Source: Mesorhizobium sp. YIM 152430
Lineage (GTDB): Bacteria > Pseudomonadota > Alphaproteobacteria > Rhizobiales > Rhizobiaceae
Direction: 5' to 3'
NCBI RefSeq assembly: GCF_029210365.1
Contig: NZ_JARGES010000015.1
Location: 124,001-188,000 of the forward strand
Length of the DNA stretch: 64,000 bases
The notes under the pieces are model-generated. The model searched no databases, was not told the origin of the DNA, and worked only from the letters and a program-made list of their open reading frames with translations. Shown piece by piece: positions 15,826 to 24,826 of this stretch; position 1 is the stretch's first letter; each line of letters starts with the position of its first letter. Position numbers and translations under genes: made by a program.

Positions 15826-18249
15826 TCATCCTCTCATTCGGGCAAAGTCCGGGTCGAACAGCACCCCGCCAAGCCGACGCGCAGCGTGCCGCCGACCGAG
15901 AAACTCGATCTCGAAACCGTCCGTCTCCCCGGCGATTTCCTTCGGCAAATAGCCCATCGCGACCGACATTGCGCAATGGTGCGCATAGCCGCCGGACGTC
16001 ACCCAGCCCCTGACCGCGCCGCGATGCCAGATCGGTTCGTCGCCGATGACGTCGGCATCGATCGCCTCGACGGCGAAACTGCACAGCCGAAGCTTGCCGC
16101 CATCCCGCTTCTCTGCCAGCGCCGCCTCCTTGCCGATGAAATCGGCCGCCTTGTCATAGGCCACGAAGCGGTCGAGCCCGGCTTCCAGCGGCCCGTAGAT
16201 CGGCCGGAATTCGCGCGCCCACGAGCCATAGCCCTTTTCGAGCCGCAGCGAATTGAGCGCCCGCGCGCCGAAGAGCCCGACGCCGAACGCCTCGCCTGCG
16301 TCCAGCAGCGCGTCGAGCACTTGCCGCTGGTATTCCGGCGCCATCCAGAGCTCAAAGCCGAGATCTCCCGTATAGCTCACCCGCCCGACGAGGCACGGCG
16401 CCATCGCAACGTCCATCCTGCGGATCGCCATGAACGGAAACGCCCCGTTCGAGACATCGACGCGCGTGACCTTCTCCAGCACCCGCCGCGCCTCCGGCCC
16501 GGCGATCGACAGGCCCACCTTGCCGAGCCCCAGCGCCTCCACCCGCACCGACCCACCCTCGGGCAGATGGCGTTCGAACCAGCGCATATGGAACTGCTCG
16601 GCGATGCCGGAACCGAAGATGAGGTATTCACCGTCGAGGTTTGCCACCGTAAAGTCCCCGATCAGGCCGCCATCTTCCTTCAGCATCGGCGCCAGCGTCA
16701 TCCGCCCCGGCTTCGGCAGCCGGCAGGCGAGCATCCGGTCGAGCCACGCTTGCGCCCCCGCGCCCGTCACGCGATACTTGGCGAAACTCGAGATCTCCGA
16801 CAGCCCGACCCGCTCGCGCACCGTCGTGACCTCGCGCGCGACATGTTCGAAATCGGTCGAGCGCCGCCAGGAAAATTCGTCCTTCACGCCCGCCGGCGCA
16901 TACCAGAGCGGCACTTCCAGCCCGTAGGCCGCACCCCATTGCGCGCCGCGTTCCGACAGGCGGTCATAGACCGGCGTCGTCTTGAGCGGCCGGCCGGCCG
17001 GCAGTTCCTCGTTCGGAAAGCGGATCGAGAAGCGGCGCGAATAATTCTCGCGCACCTTGGCGTTGGTATAGGCCATCGACGCCCAGTCGCCGTAGCGCGC
17101 GACGTCCATCGCCCAGATGTCGGCGCCCGGATCGCCCTCGATCATCCAGTTGGCGATGGCAAGCCCGACGCCGCCGCCCTGGCTGAACCCGGCCATCACC
17201 CCGCACGCGACCCAGAAGCCCGGCAGGCCGCGCACCGGCCCGACCAGCGGATTGCCGTCCGGCGCGAAGGTGAAAGGCCCGTTGATGATCTGCTTGATTC
17301 CGGTCGTCTGGAAGGCCGGGAAATGCCGGAAGCCGACTTCGAGCGAAGGCGCGATGCGATCGATATCAGGCTCCAGCAATTCGTGTCCGAAGCTCCACGG
17401 CGTCTCGACCTCCGACCACGGCTTGCCGGCCTTTTCATAGGTCCCCATCAGCATCCCGCCGCGCTCCTGGCGCAGGTATAGCTCGCCGTCGAAATCGACC
17501 GCATGGATGATTTCCCTGCCGGTCTTCGCGTTCCACTTCGTGACCTCCGGCATGTCTTCGGTGATGAGATACATGTGCTCCATGGCGAGCACCGGCAGTT
17601 CGAGCCCGACCATGCGCCCGACCTCGCGCGCCCACAGCCCGCCGGCATTGACGACGTGCTCGGCCACCACCTCGCCCTTGTTGGTGATGACGCGCCACAT
17701 GCCGTCCTCTCGGCGCACGATGTCCTCGACCTTGTTGAAACGTTCGACGCTCGCCCCCAGCTTCCGCGCCGCCTTGGCATAGGCATGGGTGACGCCGGAC
17801 GGGTCCAGATGCCCGTCCTCCTTGTTCTTCACGGCGCCGACGAATTCCTTCGGATCGAGAAGTGGCATCAGTTCGCCGGCTTCCTTGGCCGATATTTCCT
17901 CAAGCTCGATCCCCAGATAGCGCCCCTTGGCGACGAGGTTGCGCAGCCAGTCCATACGTGCTTCGGTCGCCGCCAGCAGCACGCCGCCGGTCAGATGCAC
18001 GCCGGTCGCCTGGCCCGACAGTTCCTCGATCTCCTTGTAGAGTTCGATCGTGTATTTCTGAAGCTTGGCGACGTTCGGATCGCCATTGATCGTGTGCATC
18101 CCGCCGGCCGCGTGCCAGGTCGAGCCGGAGGTGAGTTCGTCGCGCTCCAGAAGGACGACATCCGTCCAGCCCGCGCGCGCGAGATGATAGAGCACGGAGC
18201 AGCCGACGACACCGCCTCCGATGACCGCGACCCTGGCATGTGATTTCAT
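15826..18249 (-). CDS. FAD-dependent dimethylglycine/sarcosine dehydrogenase-like protein (DAO + GcvT domains)
   Basis: 807 residues. The N-terminal half is a D-amino-acid-oxidase-type FAD domain starting ARVAVIGGGVVGCSVLYHLA. It has the covalent-flavin-type histidine in SGSTWHAAGGMH. The C-terminal half is a GcvT aminomethyltransferase-like folate domain (RVGLSEISSFAKYRVTG, RLEKGYGSWAREF and LGRRHAARRLGG). This architecture oxidises N-methyl groups of dimethylglycine, sarcosine or similar and hands C1 units to tetrahydrofolate. The ATG at 18249 gives the dinucleotide-binding strand at the N-terminus. It is the last gene of the leftward transporter/MttB unit, 117 nt after the methyltransferase. 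Confidence 0.9.
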   Translation of the reverse strand: MKSHARVAVIGGGVVGCSVLYHLARAGWTDVVLLERDELTSGSTWHAAGGMHTINGDPNVAKLQKYTIELYKEIEELSGQATGVHLTGGVLLAATEARMDWLRNLVAKGRYLGIELEEISAKEAGELMPLLDPKEFVGAVKNKEDGHLDPSGVTHAYAKAARKLGASVERFNKVEDIVRREDGMWRVITNKGEVVAEHVVNAGGLWAREVGRMVGLELPVLAMEHMYLITEDMPEVTKWNAKTGREIIHAVDFDGELYLRQERGGMLMGTYEKAGKPWSEVETPWSFGHELLEPDIDRIAPSLEVGFRHFPAFQTTGIKQIINGPFTFAPDGNPLVGPVRGLPGFWVACGVMAGFSQGGGVGLAIANWMIEGDPGADIWAMDVARYGDWASMAYTNAKVRENYSRRFSIRFPNEELPAGRPLKTTPVYDRLSERGAQWGAAYGLEVPLWYAPAGVKDEFSWRRSTDFEHVAREVTTVRERVGLSEISSFAKYRVTGAGAQAWLDRMLACRLPKPGRMTLAPMLKEDGGLIGDFTVANLDGEYLIFGSGIAEQFHMRWFERHLPEGGSVRVEALGLGKVGLSIAGPEARRVLEKVTRVDVSNGAFPFMAIRRMDVAMAPCLVGRVSYTGDLGFELWMAPEYQRQVLDALLDAGEAFGVGLFGARALNSLRLEKGYGSWAREFRPIYGPLEAGLDRFVAYDKAADFIGKEAALAEKRDGGKLRLCSFAVEAIDADVIGDEPIWHRGAVRGWVTSGGYAHHCAMSVAMGYLPKEIAGETDGFEIEFLGRRHAARRLGGVLFDPDFARMRG

Positions 18250-18366
18250 GGAAATTCCTGTGAATTCAGTTAGTTGGTTTGGCTTGTGGAATCGGGATGG
18301 GAAGTGGTTCAAACCGTGAATGTCTGCGTCCCTTCGCGCCCGGCGAGCGCTGACGATCAGCGAACA

Positions 18367-19905
18367 TCAAGGCTCCCCACCTCCAATCGCTTTCCGCCGC
18401 TTCGCTACATAGTCATCGAGCTCCTCGCGAGCGCCCTCGTCCATCACCGGCTCGACATATTCCTCCAGCGCCTTTTTCCACACCGCCGTCGCGCGCTGCG
18501 TCGCATCCAGCCCGCCGGCCTCTTCCCAGCTTTCGAAATTCTGCCAGTTGGACAGGATCGGCTGATAGAAGGCCGTCGAGTAGCGTTCCAGCGTGTGCGC
18601 ATCGCCGAAAAAGTGCCCGCCCGTCGGCACGCGGCCGAGCGCGTCGAGCGCCAGTTCCCCATCATCGACCGCGATGGGCTGCAAAAATTCCATCATGTGC
18701 TGAATCAGCTCGACGTCGATGACGAACTTCTCGAAGCTTGCCGTCAGCCCGCCCTCCTGCCAGCCGGCAGCGTGATAGACGAGGTTGCCGTGGCCGAGGA
18801 TCGCGCCCCACAGAGCCATCATCGTCTCATAGGCGCCCTGCGCGTCGGCCGCGTTGGAGGCCGAGCCGGGGGTGGTGCGGTATGGCAGTCCGTATCTGCG
18901 CGCAAGCTGCCCCGACGCGATGTTGGCCTTGGTGTTCTCCGGCGTCCCGAAGGCCGGCGCGCCCGACTTCATGTCGACATTCGAAGTGAACGCGCCATAG
19001 ATCGCCGGCGCGCCCGACCGCACGAGTTGCGTCAGCGCGATGCCGGCCAGCGCCTCGGCGTTCTGCTGCGCCAGCGCACCGGCCAGCGTCACCGGGCTCA
19101 TCGCCCCCATCAGCGTGAACGGCGTCACGCAGACCGACTGGCCGTGTTCGGACATCGCGATCATGCCGTCCAGCATGTCGCCGTCGAAGCGGCGCGGCGA
19201 GTTGACCGAGATGATCGTCGTCACCGACGGATCGCCCCGCATCTGGTCCAGCGTCAGTCCGCGCGCGATCGCCGCCATCTTGATGCCGTCCAGCGCCCGG
19301 CCAGCGCCGATCGCCGAGACGTGAAACGCCTTGTCGGTCAGCGTCAGATTGGCGCGATAGGTGTCGAGATGGCGCGAATTGGCCGGCAGTTCGATCGGCG
19401 CGCAGACCTGGTTGCCGAGCATGTGGATGCAGTTGAAATGCTGCGCCAGCCGCACGAGGTCGCAATAGTCGCGGTAGTTCCCCGAGCGCCGCCCGCGCTC
19501 CATGTCGTGAACGTTGGGCGGGCCGGCGACGAGCGTGAAATTGATTGCATCGCCGCCGATCGTCAGCCGGTTCGTCGCATTGCGCGGCGTCAGGTGGAAC
19601 GACGACGGCGCCCTGGCAACCGCATCGAGAACGAGCCCCCGGTCGAGCCGCACCAGCCCGGTCGAATGGTCCACTGTCGCCCCAGCAGCCCCGAAGATCG
19701 ACAGCGCCCGCGCGCTCATGATCTCGACGCCGAAATTTTCCAGGATATGCATCGAGGCGTCGTGGATCGCCTCGATCTGGTCGGCCGAAAGCAGTTCCAT
19801 CGGTGGATAGGGATTGCGCACCGCGCGCCGCGGCAGTTGCGCGATGCCCGCATCCTCGGATCGGCGGGCACGGTCGGCGGAACGGCGGCGGCGGGGCTGG
19901 GTCAT
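18367..19905 (-). CDS. MttB-family (trimethylamine methyltransferase-like) protein without pyrrolysine
   Basis: 512 residues of the MttB superfamily: LSADQIEAIHDASMHILENF, a TIM-barrel core with NFTLVAGPPNVHDMERG, SPVTLAGALAQQNAEALAGI and a C-terminal ALEEYVEPVMDEGAREELDDYV. There is no in-frame amber codon, so it is a non-Pyl member like the glycine betaine methyltransferases that pass a methyl to a corrinoid protein. The frame is open upstream to 20157, but the ATG at 19905 starts the family-like region. It lies between the peptide-type importer and the dimethylglycine-dehydrogenase-like gene, suggesting breakdown of an imported methylated amine. No corrinoid protein is encoded in the window. 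Confidence 0.85.
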   Translation of the reverse strand: MTQPRRRRSADRARRSEDAGIAQLPRRAVRNPYPPMELLSADQIEAIHDASMHILENFGVEIMSARALSIFGAAGATVDHSTGLVRLDRGLVLDAVARAPSSFHLTPRNATNRLTIGGDAINFTLVAGPPNVHDMERGRRSGNYRDYCDLVRLAQHFNCIHMLGNQVCAPIELPANSRHLDTYRANLTLTDKAFHVSAIGAGRALDGIKMAAIARGLTLDQMRGDPSVTTIISVNSPRRFDGDMLDGMIAMSEHGQSVCVTPFTLMGAMSPVTLAGALAQQNAEALAGIALTQLVRSGAPAIYGAFTSNVDMKSGAPAFGTPENTKANIASGQLARRYGLPYRTTPGSASNAADAQGAYETMMALWGAILGHGNLVYHAAGWQEGGLTASFEKFVIDVELIQHMMEFLQPIAVDDGELALDALGRVPTGGHFFGDAHTLERYSTAFYQPILSNWQNFESWEEAGGLDATQRATAVWKKALEEYVEPVMDEGAREELDDYVAKRRKAIGGGEP

Positions 19906-20053
19906 GCCGCCAATGTGCAAAGGGACGAAAAGCGGCGCTAGAAGAAATACGACATCGAATTGTGGCGATCCAACCGGATCGCCAAACCCTGGAGGGATTG
20001 AATAAAAACAAAGCGACACGTCATGCCGCTCATTCGACAATGTCGGAAACCGA

Positions 20054-22519
20054 TCAGCCCTTGTCGGTGTCGCCCGCCGGCCGCGCGCCGATGGCCCGGC
20101 GGGCCTCCTCGGGCGAAGCCGCCACGTCGACGGGCCGGCTCGGCTTGGGCTTGGCATCTGCTGCCTCGGCCTCTTCCTCGGCCGTCGCGCCGAACGCAGG
20201 CTTCACTTCGGCGCTCGCCGCCGACCGCCCCTCGCCCGCTTCCGTCAGCGATTTTTCCGGCGCCGAGTGGCCCGGCACGGCGGACATTTGTTTCGACGCC
20301 ACGACCGGCGGCTCACTGCCCGGCGCCCCATCGTCAACCGGATGTTCGTCAGCATCCTGCACATGGCCGCGCGGGGCGTCCGCGGTCGGCGGCTGGCTGG
20401 CGGCATCGGCCTCCTTGCCCCCGTCGAAGCTGATCACCGGCTCCATCTTCGCCAGTTCCGCGTCGTCGAGCCAGCAAAGGCTCTTGTGTCCCCCACCGAG
20501 TTCGCGCAGCGGCGGCAATTCGGTCTCGCATTTGTTGCCCGGCACGAGATGCTTGTAGTTGCAGCGCGTCTGGAACGGGCAGCCCGAAGGCGGGTTCATC
20601 GCCGAGGGAATGTCGCCCTCGAGCACGATATGCTTCTTCACCACGCTCGTATCGGCGATCGGGATCGCGGACAGAAGCGCCTCGGTATAAGGATGGTAGG
20701 GCGGCGCGAAGATCTGGTCGGTCGTCCCCTGCTCGACGATATGGCCGAGATACATGACGACGACGCGGTCGGCGAGGTAGCGCACGACGGACAGATCGTG
20801 GCTGATGAACAGCATCGTCGTCTTGTTCTTGCGCTGGATGTCCATCAAGAGTTCGGTCACCGCCGCCTGCACGGACACGTCGAGCGCGGAGACTGGTTCG
20901 TCGGCCACCACCACTTTCGCATTGCCGGCGAAGGCGCGCGCGACGCCGATGCGCTGCTTCTGTCCGCCCGAAAGCTGGCGCGGCATCCGCGTGGCGAACG
21001 CGCGCGGCAATTTCACCAGATCGAGCAGTTCGAACATGCGCTGTTTGCGTTCGGCCGTGTTGCTGCCGACCTTGAATTTTTCCAGCGTGCGGATGATCTG
21101 CGCGCCGACCGAATGGCTCGGATTGAGCGTGTCGAACGGGTTCTGGAACACCATCTGGATCGACGAGATCGTCTCGGTGTCGCGCCCCTCGATCGCCGTT
21201 CCGCCGATCGGCTTGTTGTCGAGCGTCACGGTGCCGTCGGTCGCCGTCTCCAGCCCGAGCAGCACTTTCGCCAGCGTCGACTTCCCGCAACCGCTCTCGC
21301 CGACGATCGCGACAGTTTCGCTCTCGCGCGCCTCGAAGCTGATCTGCTCGTTCGCCTTGACGGTGCGCGTGTCGCCGCCGCCGAAGATGGCGTTGGCCGC
21401 GACCTCGTAGTGCTTCTTCAGCTTCTCGATCCGCAACACCGGCGCGCCCGGCTTCACCGCCTCTTTCTGCGTCTTCGCGCCCTCCGGCAGCGCCGTCCAG
21501 TCGATCTGGTCGAACCGCACGCAGCGGCTCAAATGCCCCTCGTGCCCTTCCACCATCACCATCGGGATTTCGGCGGCGTTGCACACGCCCTCCACGAAAT
21601 GATGGCAGCGTGGGCCGAAATTACAGCCCTTCGGCCGCTCGTGCGGCAGCGGCAACTGGCCGGGAATGGCGATCAGCGGCCGCGAATTCTTGTCGGCGCC
21701 GGGCAGCGGGATCGAGCGGAACAGCCCCTGCGTATAGGGATGGCGCATATGGTCGAAGACGTCGCGGATCGAGCCCGTCTCCACCGCCTCGCCCGAATAC
21801 ATCACCGTGATCCGGTCGCAGGTTTCGAGGATCAGCCCCAGATTGTGCGACACGAAGATCATCGACGTGCCAAACCGCTTGCCGAGATCCTTGACGAGCT
21901 GGACGATGCCGGCCTCCACCGTCACGTCGAGCGCCGTCGTCGGCTCGTCGAGCAGCAACAGCGCGGGCTTCGACAAGAGCGCCATGGCGATGACGATGCG
22001 CTGCTGCTGGCCGCCCGAAAGCTGGTGCGGATACGACCCCATCATGCGCGCCGGATCGGGCAGCCGAACGGCCGTCAGCATGTCGAGCGCGCGATCATAG
22101 GCTTCCTTTTTGGAAACCTTCTCGTGGATGATCGGCACTTCCATCAACTGCCGCCCGACCTTCATGGCCGGGTTCAGGCTCGCCATCGGCTCCTGATAGA
22201 TCATTGCGATCTTGTTGCCGCGAATGGCGCGCAGTTCGTCATCCGACATGTCGCCCATGTCGCGGCCCTGAAACCTGATTCGCCCCCCGACGATCTTCCC
22301 GACATTGGACAGGTCGCGCATGATGCCGAGCGAGACGGTCGACTTCCCGCACCCCGATTCCCCCACGATCCCCATCGCCTCGCCCGGCATGACCGAGCAG
22401 GAAAAGTCCATCACGGCGGGGATTTCCCCGCGCTTGGTGAAGAAGGAGATGGACAGGTTCTCGATTTCGAGGATCGGTTTTGCGTCCTCGACGACGGAGG
22501 ATTTGACGGTCTCGTTCAT
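20054..22519 (-). CDS. Fused dipeptide/oligopeptide-type ABC ATPase with long C-terminal tail
   Basis: 821 residues containing two complete nucleotide-binding domains (OppD/OppF or DppD/DppF type) in one chain. Domain 1 (about residues 15-270) has GIVGESGCGKST and LSGGQQQR. Domain 2 (about 345-600) has AIVGESGCGKST and LSGGQKQR. Each is followed by the oligopeptide-transporter C-terminal Cys motif region (CNFGPRCHHFVEGVC, CPFQTRCNYKH). The last ~120 residues are low-complexity, rich in Ala, Pro, Glu and Asp, and unlike the family. It starts 4 nt after the permease stop. Confidence 0.9.
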   Translation of the reverse strand: MNETVKSSVVEDAKPILEIENLSISFFTKRGEIPAVMDFSCSVMPGEAMGIVGESGCGKSTVSLGIMRDLSNVGKIVGGRIRFQGRDMGDMSDDELRAIRGNKIAMIYQEPMASLNPAMKVGRQLMEVPIIHEKVSKKEAYDRALDMLTAVRLPDPARMMGSYPHQLSGGQQQRIVIAMALLSKPALLLLDEPTTALDVTVEAGIVQLVKDLGKRFGTSMIFVSHNLGLILETCDRITVMYSGEAVETGSIRDVFDHMRHPYTQGLFRSIPLPGADKNSRPLIAIPGQLPLPHERPKGCNFGPRCHHFVEGVCNAAEIPMVMVEGHEGHLSRCVRFDQIDWTALPEGAKTQKEAVKPGAPVLRIEKLKKHYEVAANAIFGGGDTRTVKANEQISFEARESETVAIVGESGCGKSTLAKVLLGLETATDGTVTLDNKPIGGTAIEGRDTETISSIQMVFQNPFDTLNPSHSVGAQIIRTLEKFKVGSNTAERKQRMFELLDLVKLPRAFATRMPRQLSGGQKQRIGVARAFAGNAKVVVADEPVSALDVSVQAAVTELLMDIQRKNKTTMLFISHDLSVVRYLADRVVVMYLGHIVEQGTTDQIFAPPYHPYTEALLSAIPIADTSVVKKHIVLEGDIPSAMNPPSGCPFQTRCNYKHLVPGNKCETELPPLRELGGGHKSLCWLDDAELAKMEPVISFDGGKEADAASQPPTADAPRGHVQDADEHPVDDGAPGSEPPVVASKQMSAVPGHSAPEKSLTEAGEGRSAASAEVKPAFGATAEEEAEAADAKPKPSRPVDVAASPEEARRAIGARPAGDTDKG

Positions 22520-22523
22520 GGCC

Positions 22524-23681
22524 TCAATCCTTCAACGACTGCTCGCGCAGCGCATCCGCCAGGAGATTGAGCCCCAAGACGAAACTCATCAGTGCAATGA
22601 CGGGCGGAAGCGCCGGATGCACATAGGCGCGCAGGAGCCGGCTCGCATCCTTGATCGCCGTGCCCCAGTCGGGACTTTCCGGCGACAGGCCAAGGCCGAA
22701 ATAGCCGAGCGTGCCAAGCAGGATGGTCGTGTAGCCGATGCGCAGGCACGCATCGACGATCAGCGGCCCGCGCGCATTGGGCAGCACTTCCCACAGCATG
22801 ATGTACCAGGGGGTCTCGCCGCGCGTCTGCGCCGCCGCCACATAGTCGCGCGTCTTGATGTCCATCACGAGGCCGCGCACGATGCGAAAGACGCCGGGGC
22901 TCGACGCGAACACCACCGCCACGAAGATGTTGAGTTCGTTCGGCGCGATCTGGATGAAGCCGAGCGGATCGGCGTTGAACACCAGCCCCGCATAGATCCA
23001 GCCCCCGATCGCCACCGTCAGTCCAAGCTGGATCGCCAGCAGGCCCGGCCGGTGCTTGTTGCGTGTATAGAAGAGCGTGGCGAAGAAGATGATCGGGAAC
23101 AGGAAGAACACACCGGCCATCGTATAGGGGATCGGCGTCTCCATGATGCCGGGTGTGACCAGCAGGTAGAACAGCAGGATGACCGGGAAGGCGAGGACGA
23201 GATTGGCGAGGAAGGACAGGATCGAGTCGATCCGCCCGCCATAATATCCGGCAGGAAGGCCGAGCGTCGTTCCCACCATCAGCGCGAAACCGGTCGCCGC
23301 CGGCGCGATCAGAAGCACGATCTGGCTGCCATAGATGGTGCGCGAGAAGATGTCGCGCGCCAGCCGGTCGCCGCCGAAGAGATAGGCCTGGCCCGATTCC
23401 GTCTCGATCGCGCCGGGCAGCGCATCCTTCATCATCAGCATCTGGCCCAGCGGGTCGAAGGGTGCAATCGTGCCGGCGAAGATCGCCGTGAACAGCCAGA
23501 AATAGCAGATCGTCACGCCGACGACACCGACCCCATTGCCGAAGAGTTCGCCGTAAAGCCCGAGCCGCTTGCGAAAGGCGAAGCTTGCCCCCAGCACGAT
23601 GGCGAGCGCGATCCAGACCGGCCAGAATCGGGCAAGAACGCCTGTCAGGATCTGCAAGCCACTCAGATATTCGTGTTGCAT
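22524..23681 (-). CDS. Dipeptide-type ABC transporter permease (DppC/OppC-like)
   Basis: 385-residue permease. It has an N-terminal membrane segment (FWPVWIALAIVLGASFAF), another around GVTICYFWLFTAIFAGTIAPF, and the DppC-type stretch ARDIFSRTIYGSQIVLLIAP. The EAA loop is seen as AAAQTRGETPWYIMLWEVLPN. It is longer than the usual ~300 residues because of an extra multi-helix insert near FFLFPIIFFATLFYTRNKHRPG. It forms the importer channel with the next-door DppB-like subunit. Confidence 0.9.
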   Translation of the reverse strand: MQHEYLSGLQILTGVLARFWPVWIALAIVLGASFAFRKRLGLYGELFGNGVGVVGVTICYFWLFTAIFAGTIAPFDPLGQMLMMKDALPGAIETESGQAYLFGGDRLARDIFSRTIYGSQIVLLIAPAATGFALMVGTTLGLPAGYYGGRIDSILSFLANLVLAFPVILLFYLLVTPGIMETPIPYTMAGVFFLFPIIFFATLFYTRNKHRPGLLAIQLGLTVAIGGWIYAGLVFNADPLGFIQIAPNELNIFVAVVFASSPGVFRIVRGLVMDIKTRDYVAAAQTRGETPWYIMLWEVLPNARGPLIVDACLRIGYTTILLGTLGYFGLGLSPESPDWGTAIKDASRLLRAYVHPALPPVIALMSFVLGLNLLADALREQSLKD

Positions 23682-23693
23682 ACGCGTCTTCCC

Positions 23694-24728
23694 CTACTGA
23701 ACGCGGATGCGCGGATTGAGATAGGCATAGCCGACATCGGAAATGAGCTGTGTGAACAGCACCACGAAGACCGAGACAAGCGAGCAGCCGAGAAGCATGT
23801 CGATGTCGTTGTTGCCCGCCGCTTCCACCAGCGTGAAGCCGAAGCCCTGGTAGCGGAACATCACCTCGACGATGACGACGCCGGTCAGAAGCCACGGAAA
23901 TTGCAGCATGATGACGGTGAAAGGCGCGATCAGCGCGTTGCGCAGCGCGTGCTTGACGACGACGGCCGAAAAGCCGAGCCCCTTGAGTCGCGCGGTGCGG
24001 ATATATTGCTGCGTCATCACCTCGACCATCGAGGCGCGCGTCATGCGGGCGATGTAGCCGATGCCGTAGATCGCCATCGTCATCACCGGCAGCGTGAAAT
24101 TGTTGAAGGTGATGCCCTGGTTGGTCGCGCTCGCCGCCGATCCGTTCAGCCAGCCGAGCCACGAGGCGAAGATCACGGTGAAGATGACGCCCGAGACATA
24201 TTCGGGCGTCGCCGTGGTGGTGATCGCGGCGACCGAGAGACTTCGGTCCGTCCGCGTGCCCTCGCGCATTCCCGCAAGAATGCCCATCAGGAGCGCGATG
24301 GGCACCATCGTCACCATCACCCAGAACATCAGCTTGCCCGTCGCCGCCAGCGCCGGGAACAGCCGGTCCTCGACCGAGGTGCGGAACTTCGTCGAACAGC
24401 CCCAGTCGCCTTGGAGAATCCCCGAATAGCCCGGCTCCATCGGGCCGGAACAGTAACTGAAGCGCGGCTGCGGCTCGCCGGCGGCGTTCGTCGCCGGCTG
24501 CTTCGGCACCACGCCGAGCCATTGCCCGTAGCGCACGAAGAACGGCTCCCGATAACCGTTGTTCACCAGCCATTGCTCGATCTGCGCGTCCGAGGACCGC
24601 ATGTCGATCTGGCTGATCGACAGGCGCCGCAAATTCGGCTCCAGATTGACGAGGAAGAACACCACCAGCGTCAGGCAGACCATGGTGAGTGCCATGACGC
24701 CGAGACGCCGCAAGATGAATGACAGCAT
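23694..24728 (-). CDS. Dipeptide-type ABC transporter permease (DppB/OppB-like)
   Basis: 344 residues. It opens with the typical MLSFILRRLGVMALTMVCLT helix, then a large periplasmic loop, and continues with the TM domain including the EAA loop YIRTARLKGLGFSAVVVKHA and LRNALIAPFT. It ends with the characteristic AYLNPRIRVQ, the DppB-type YxxxNPRIR tail. It is encoded between the binding protein and the DppC-like permease, 12 nt before the latter. Confidence 0.92.
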   Translation of the reverse strand: MLSFILRRLGVMALTMVCLTLVVFFLVNLEPNLRRLSISQIDMRSSDAQIEQWLVNNGYREPFFVRYGQWLGVVPKQPATNAAGEPQPRFSYCSGPMEPGYSGILQGDWGCSTKFRTSVEDRLFPALAATGKLMFWVMVTMVPIALLMGILAGMREGTRTDRSLSVAAITTTATPEYVSGVIFTVIFASWLGWLNGSAASATNQGITFNNFTLPVMTMAIYGIGYIARMTRASMVEVMTQQYIRTARLKGLGFSAVVVKHALRNALIAPFTVIMLQFPWLLTGVVIVEVMFRYQGFGFTLVEAAGNNDIDMLLGCSLVSVFVVLFTQLISDVGYAYLNPRIRVQ

Positions 24729-24826
24729 TGGCCCCCTGCCGTTCTGGTTGGGGTTTTGTTTTTATGTTCCCGATGAAGTCCGGCGAAGGCCGCGATGCGG
24801 CCTCCGCCTGTCTCGTATGCGACCGG

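Noticed and set aside
18367-20157. Possible pyrrolysine (amber) codon in the MttB-family gene
   Set aside because: The reading frame has no internal stop, so the protein is a non-pyrrolysine member. No pyl genes are in the window.
20267-22570. 767-codon open frame on the plus strand
   Set aside because: Antisense to the fused ABC ATPase, whose two complete nucleotide-binding domains on the other strand are certain.
22305-24722. 805-codon open frame on the plus strand
   Set aside because: It lies wholly opposite the two permease genes. Its product is Arg/His/Asp-rich with no domain, the usual antisense shadow in high-GC DNA.
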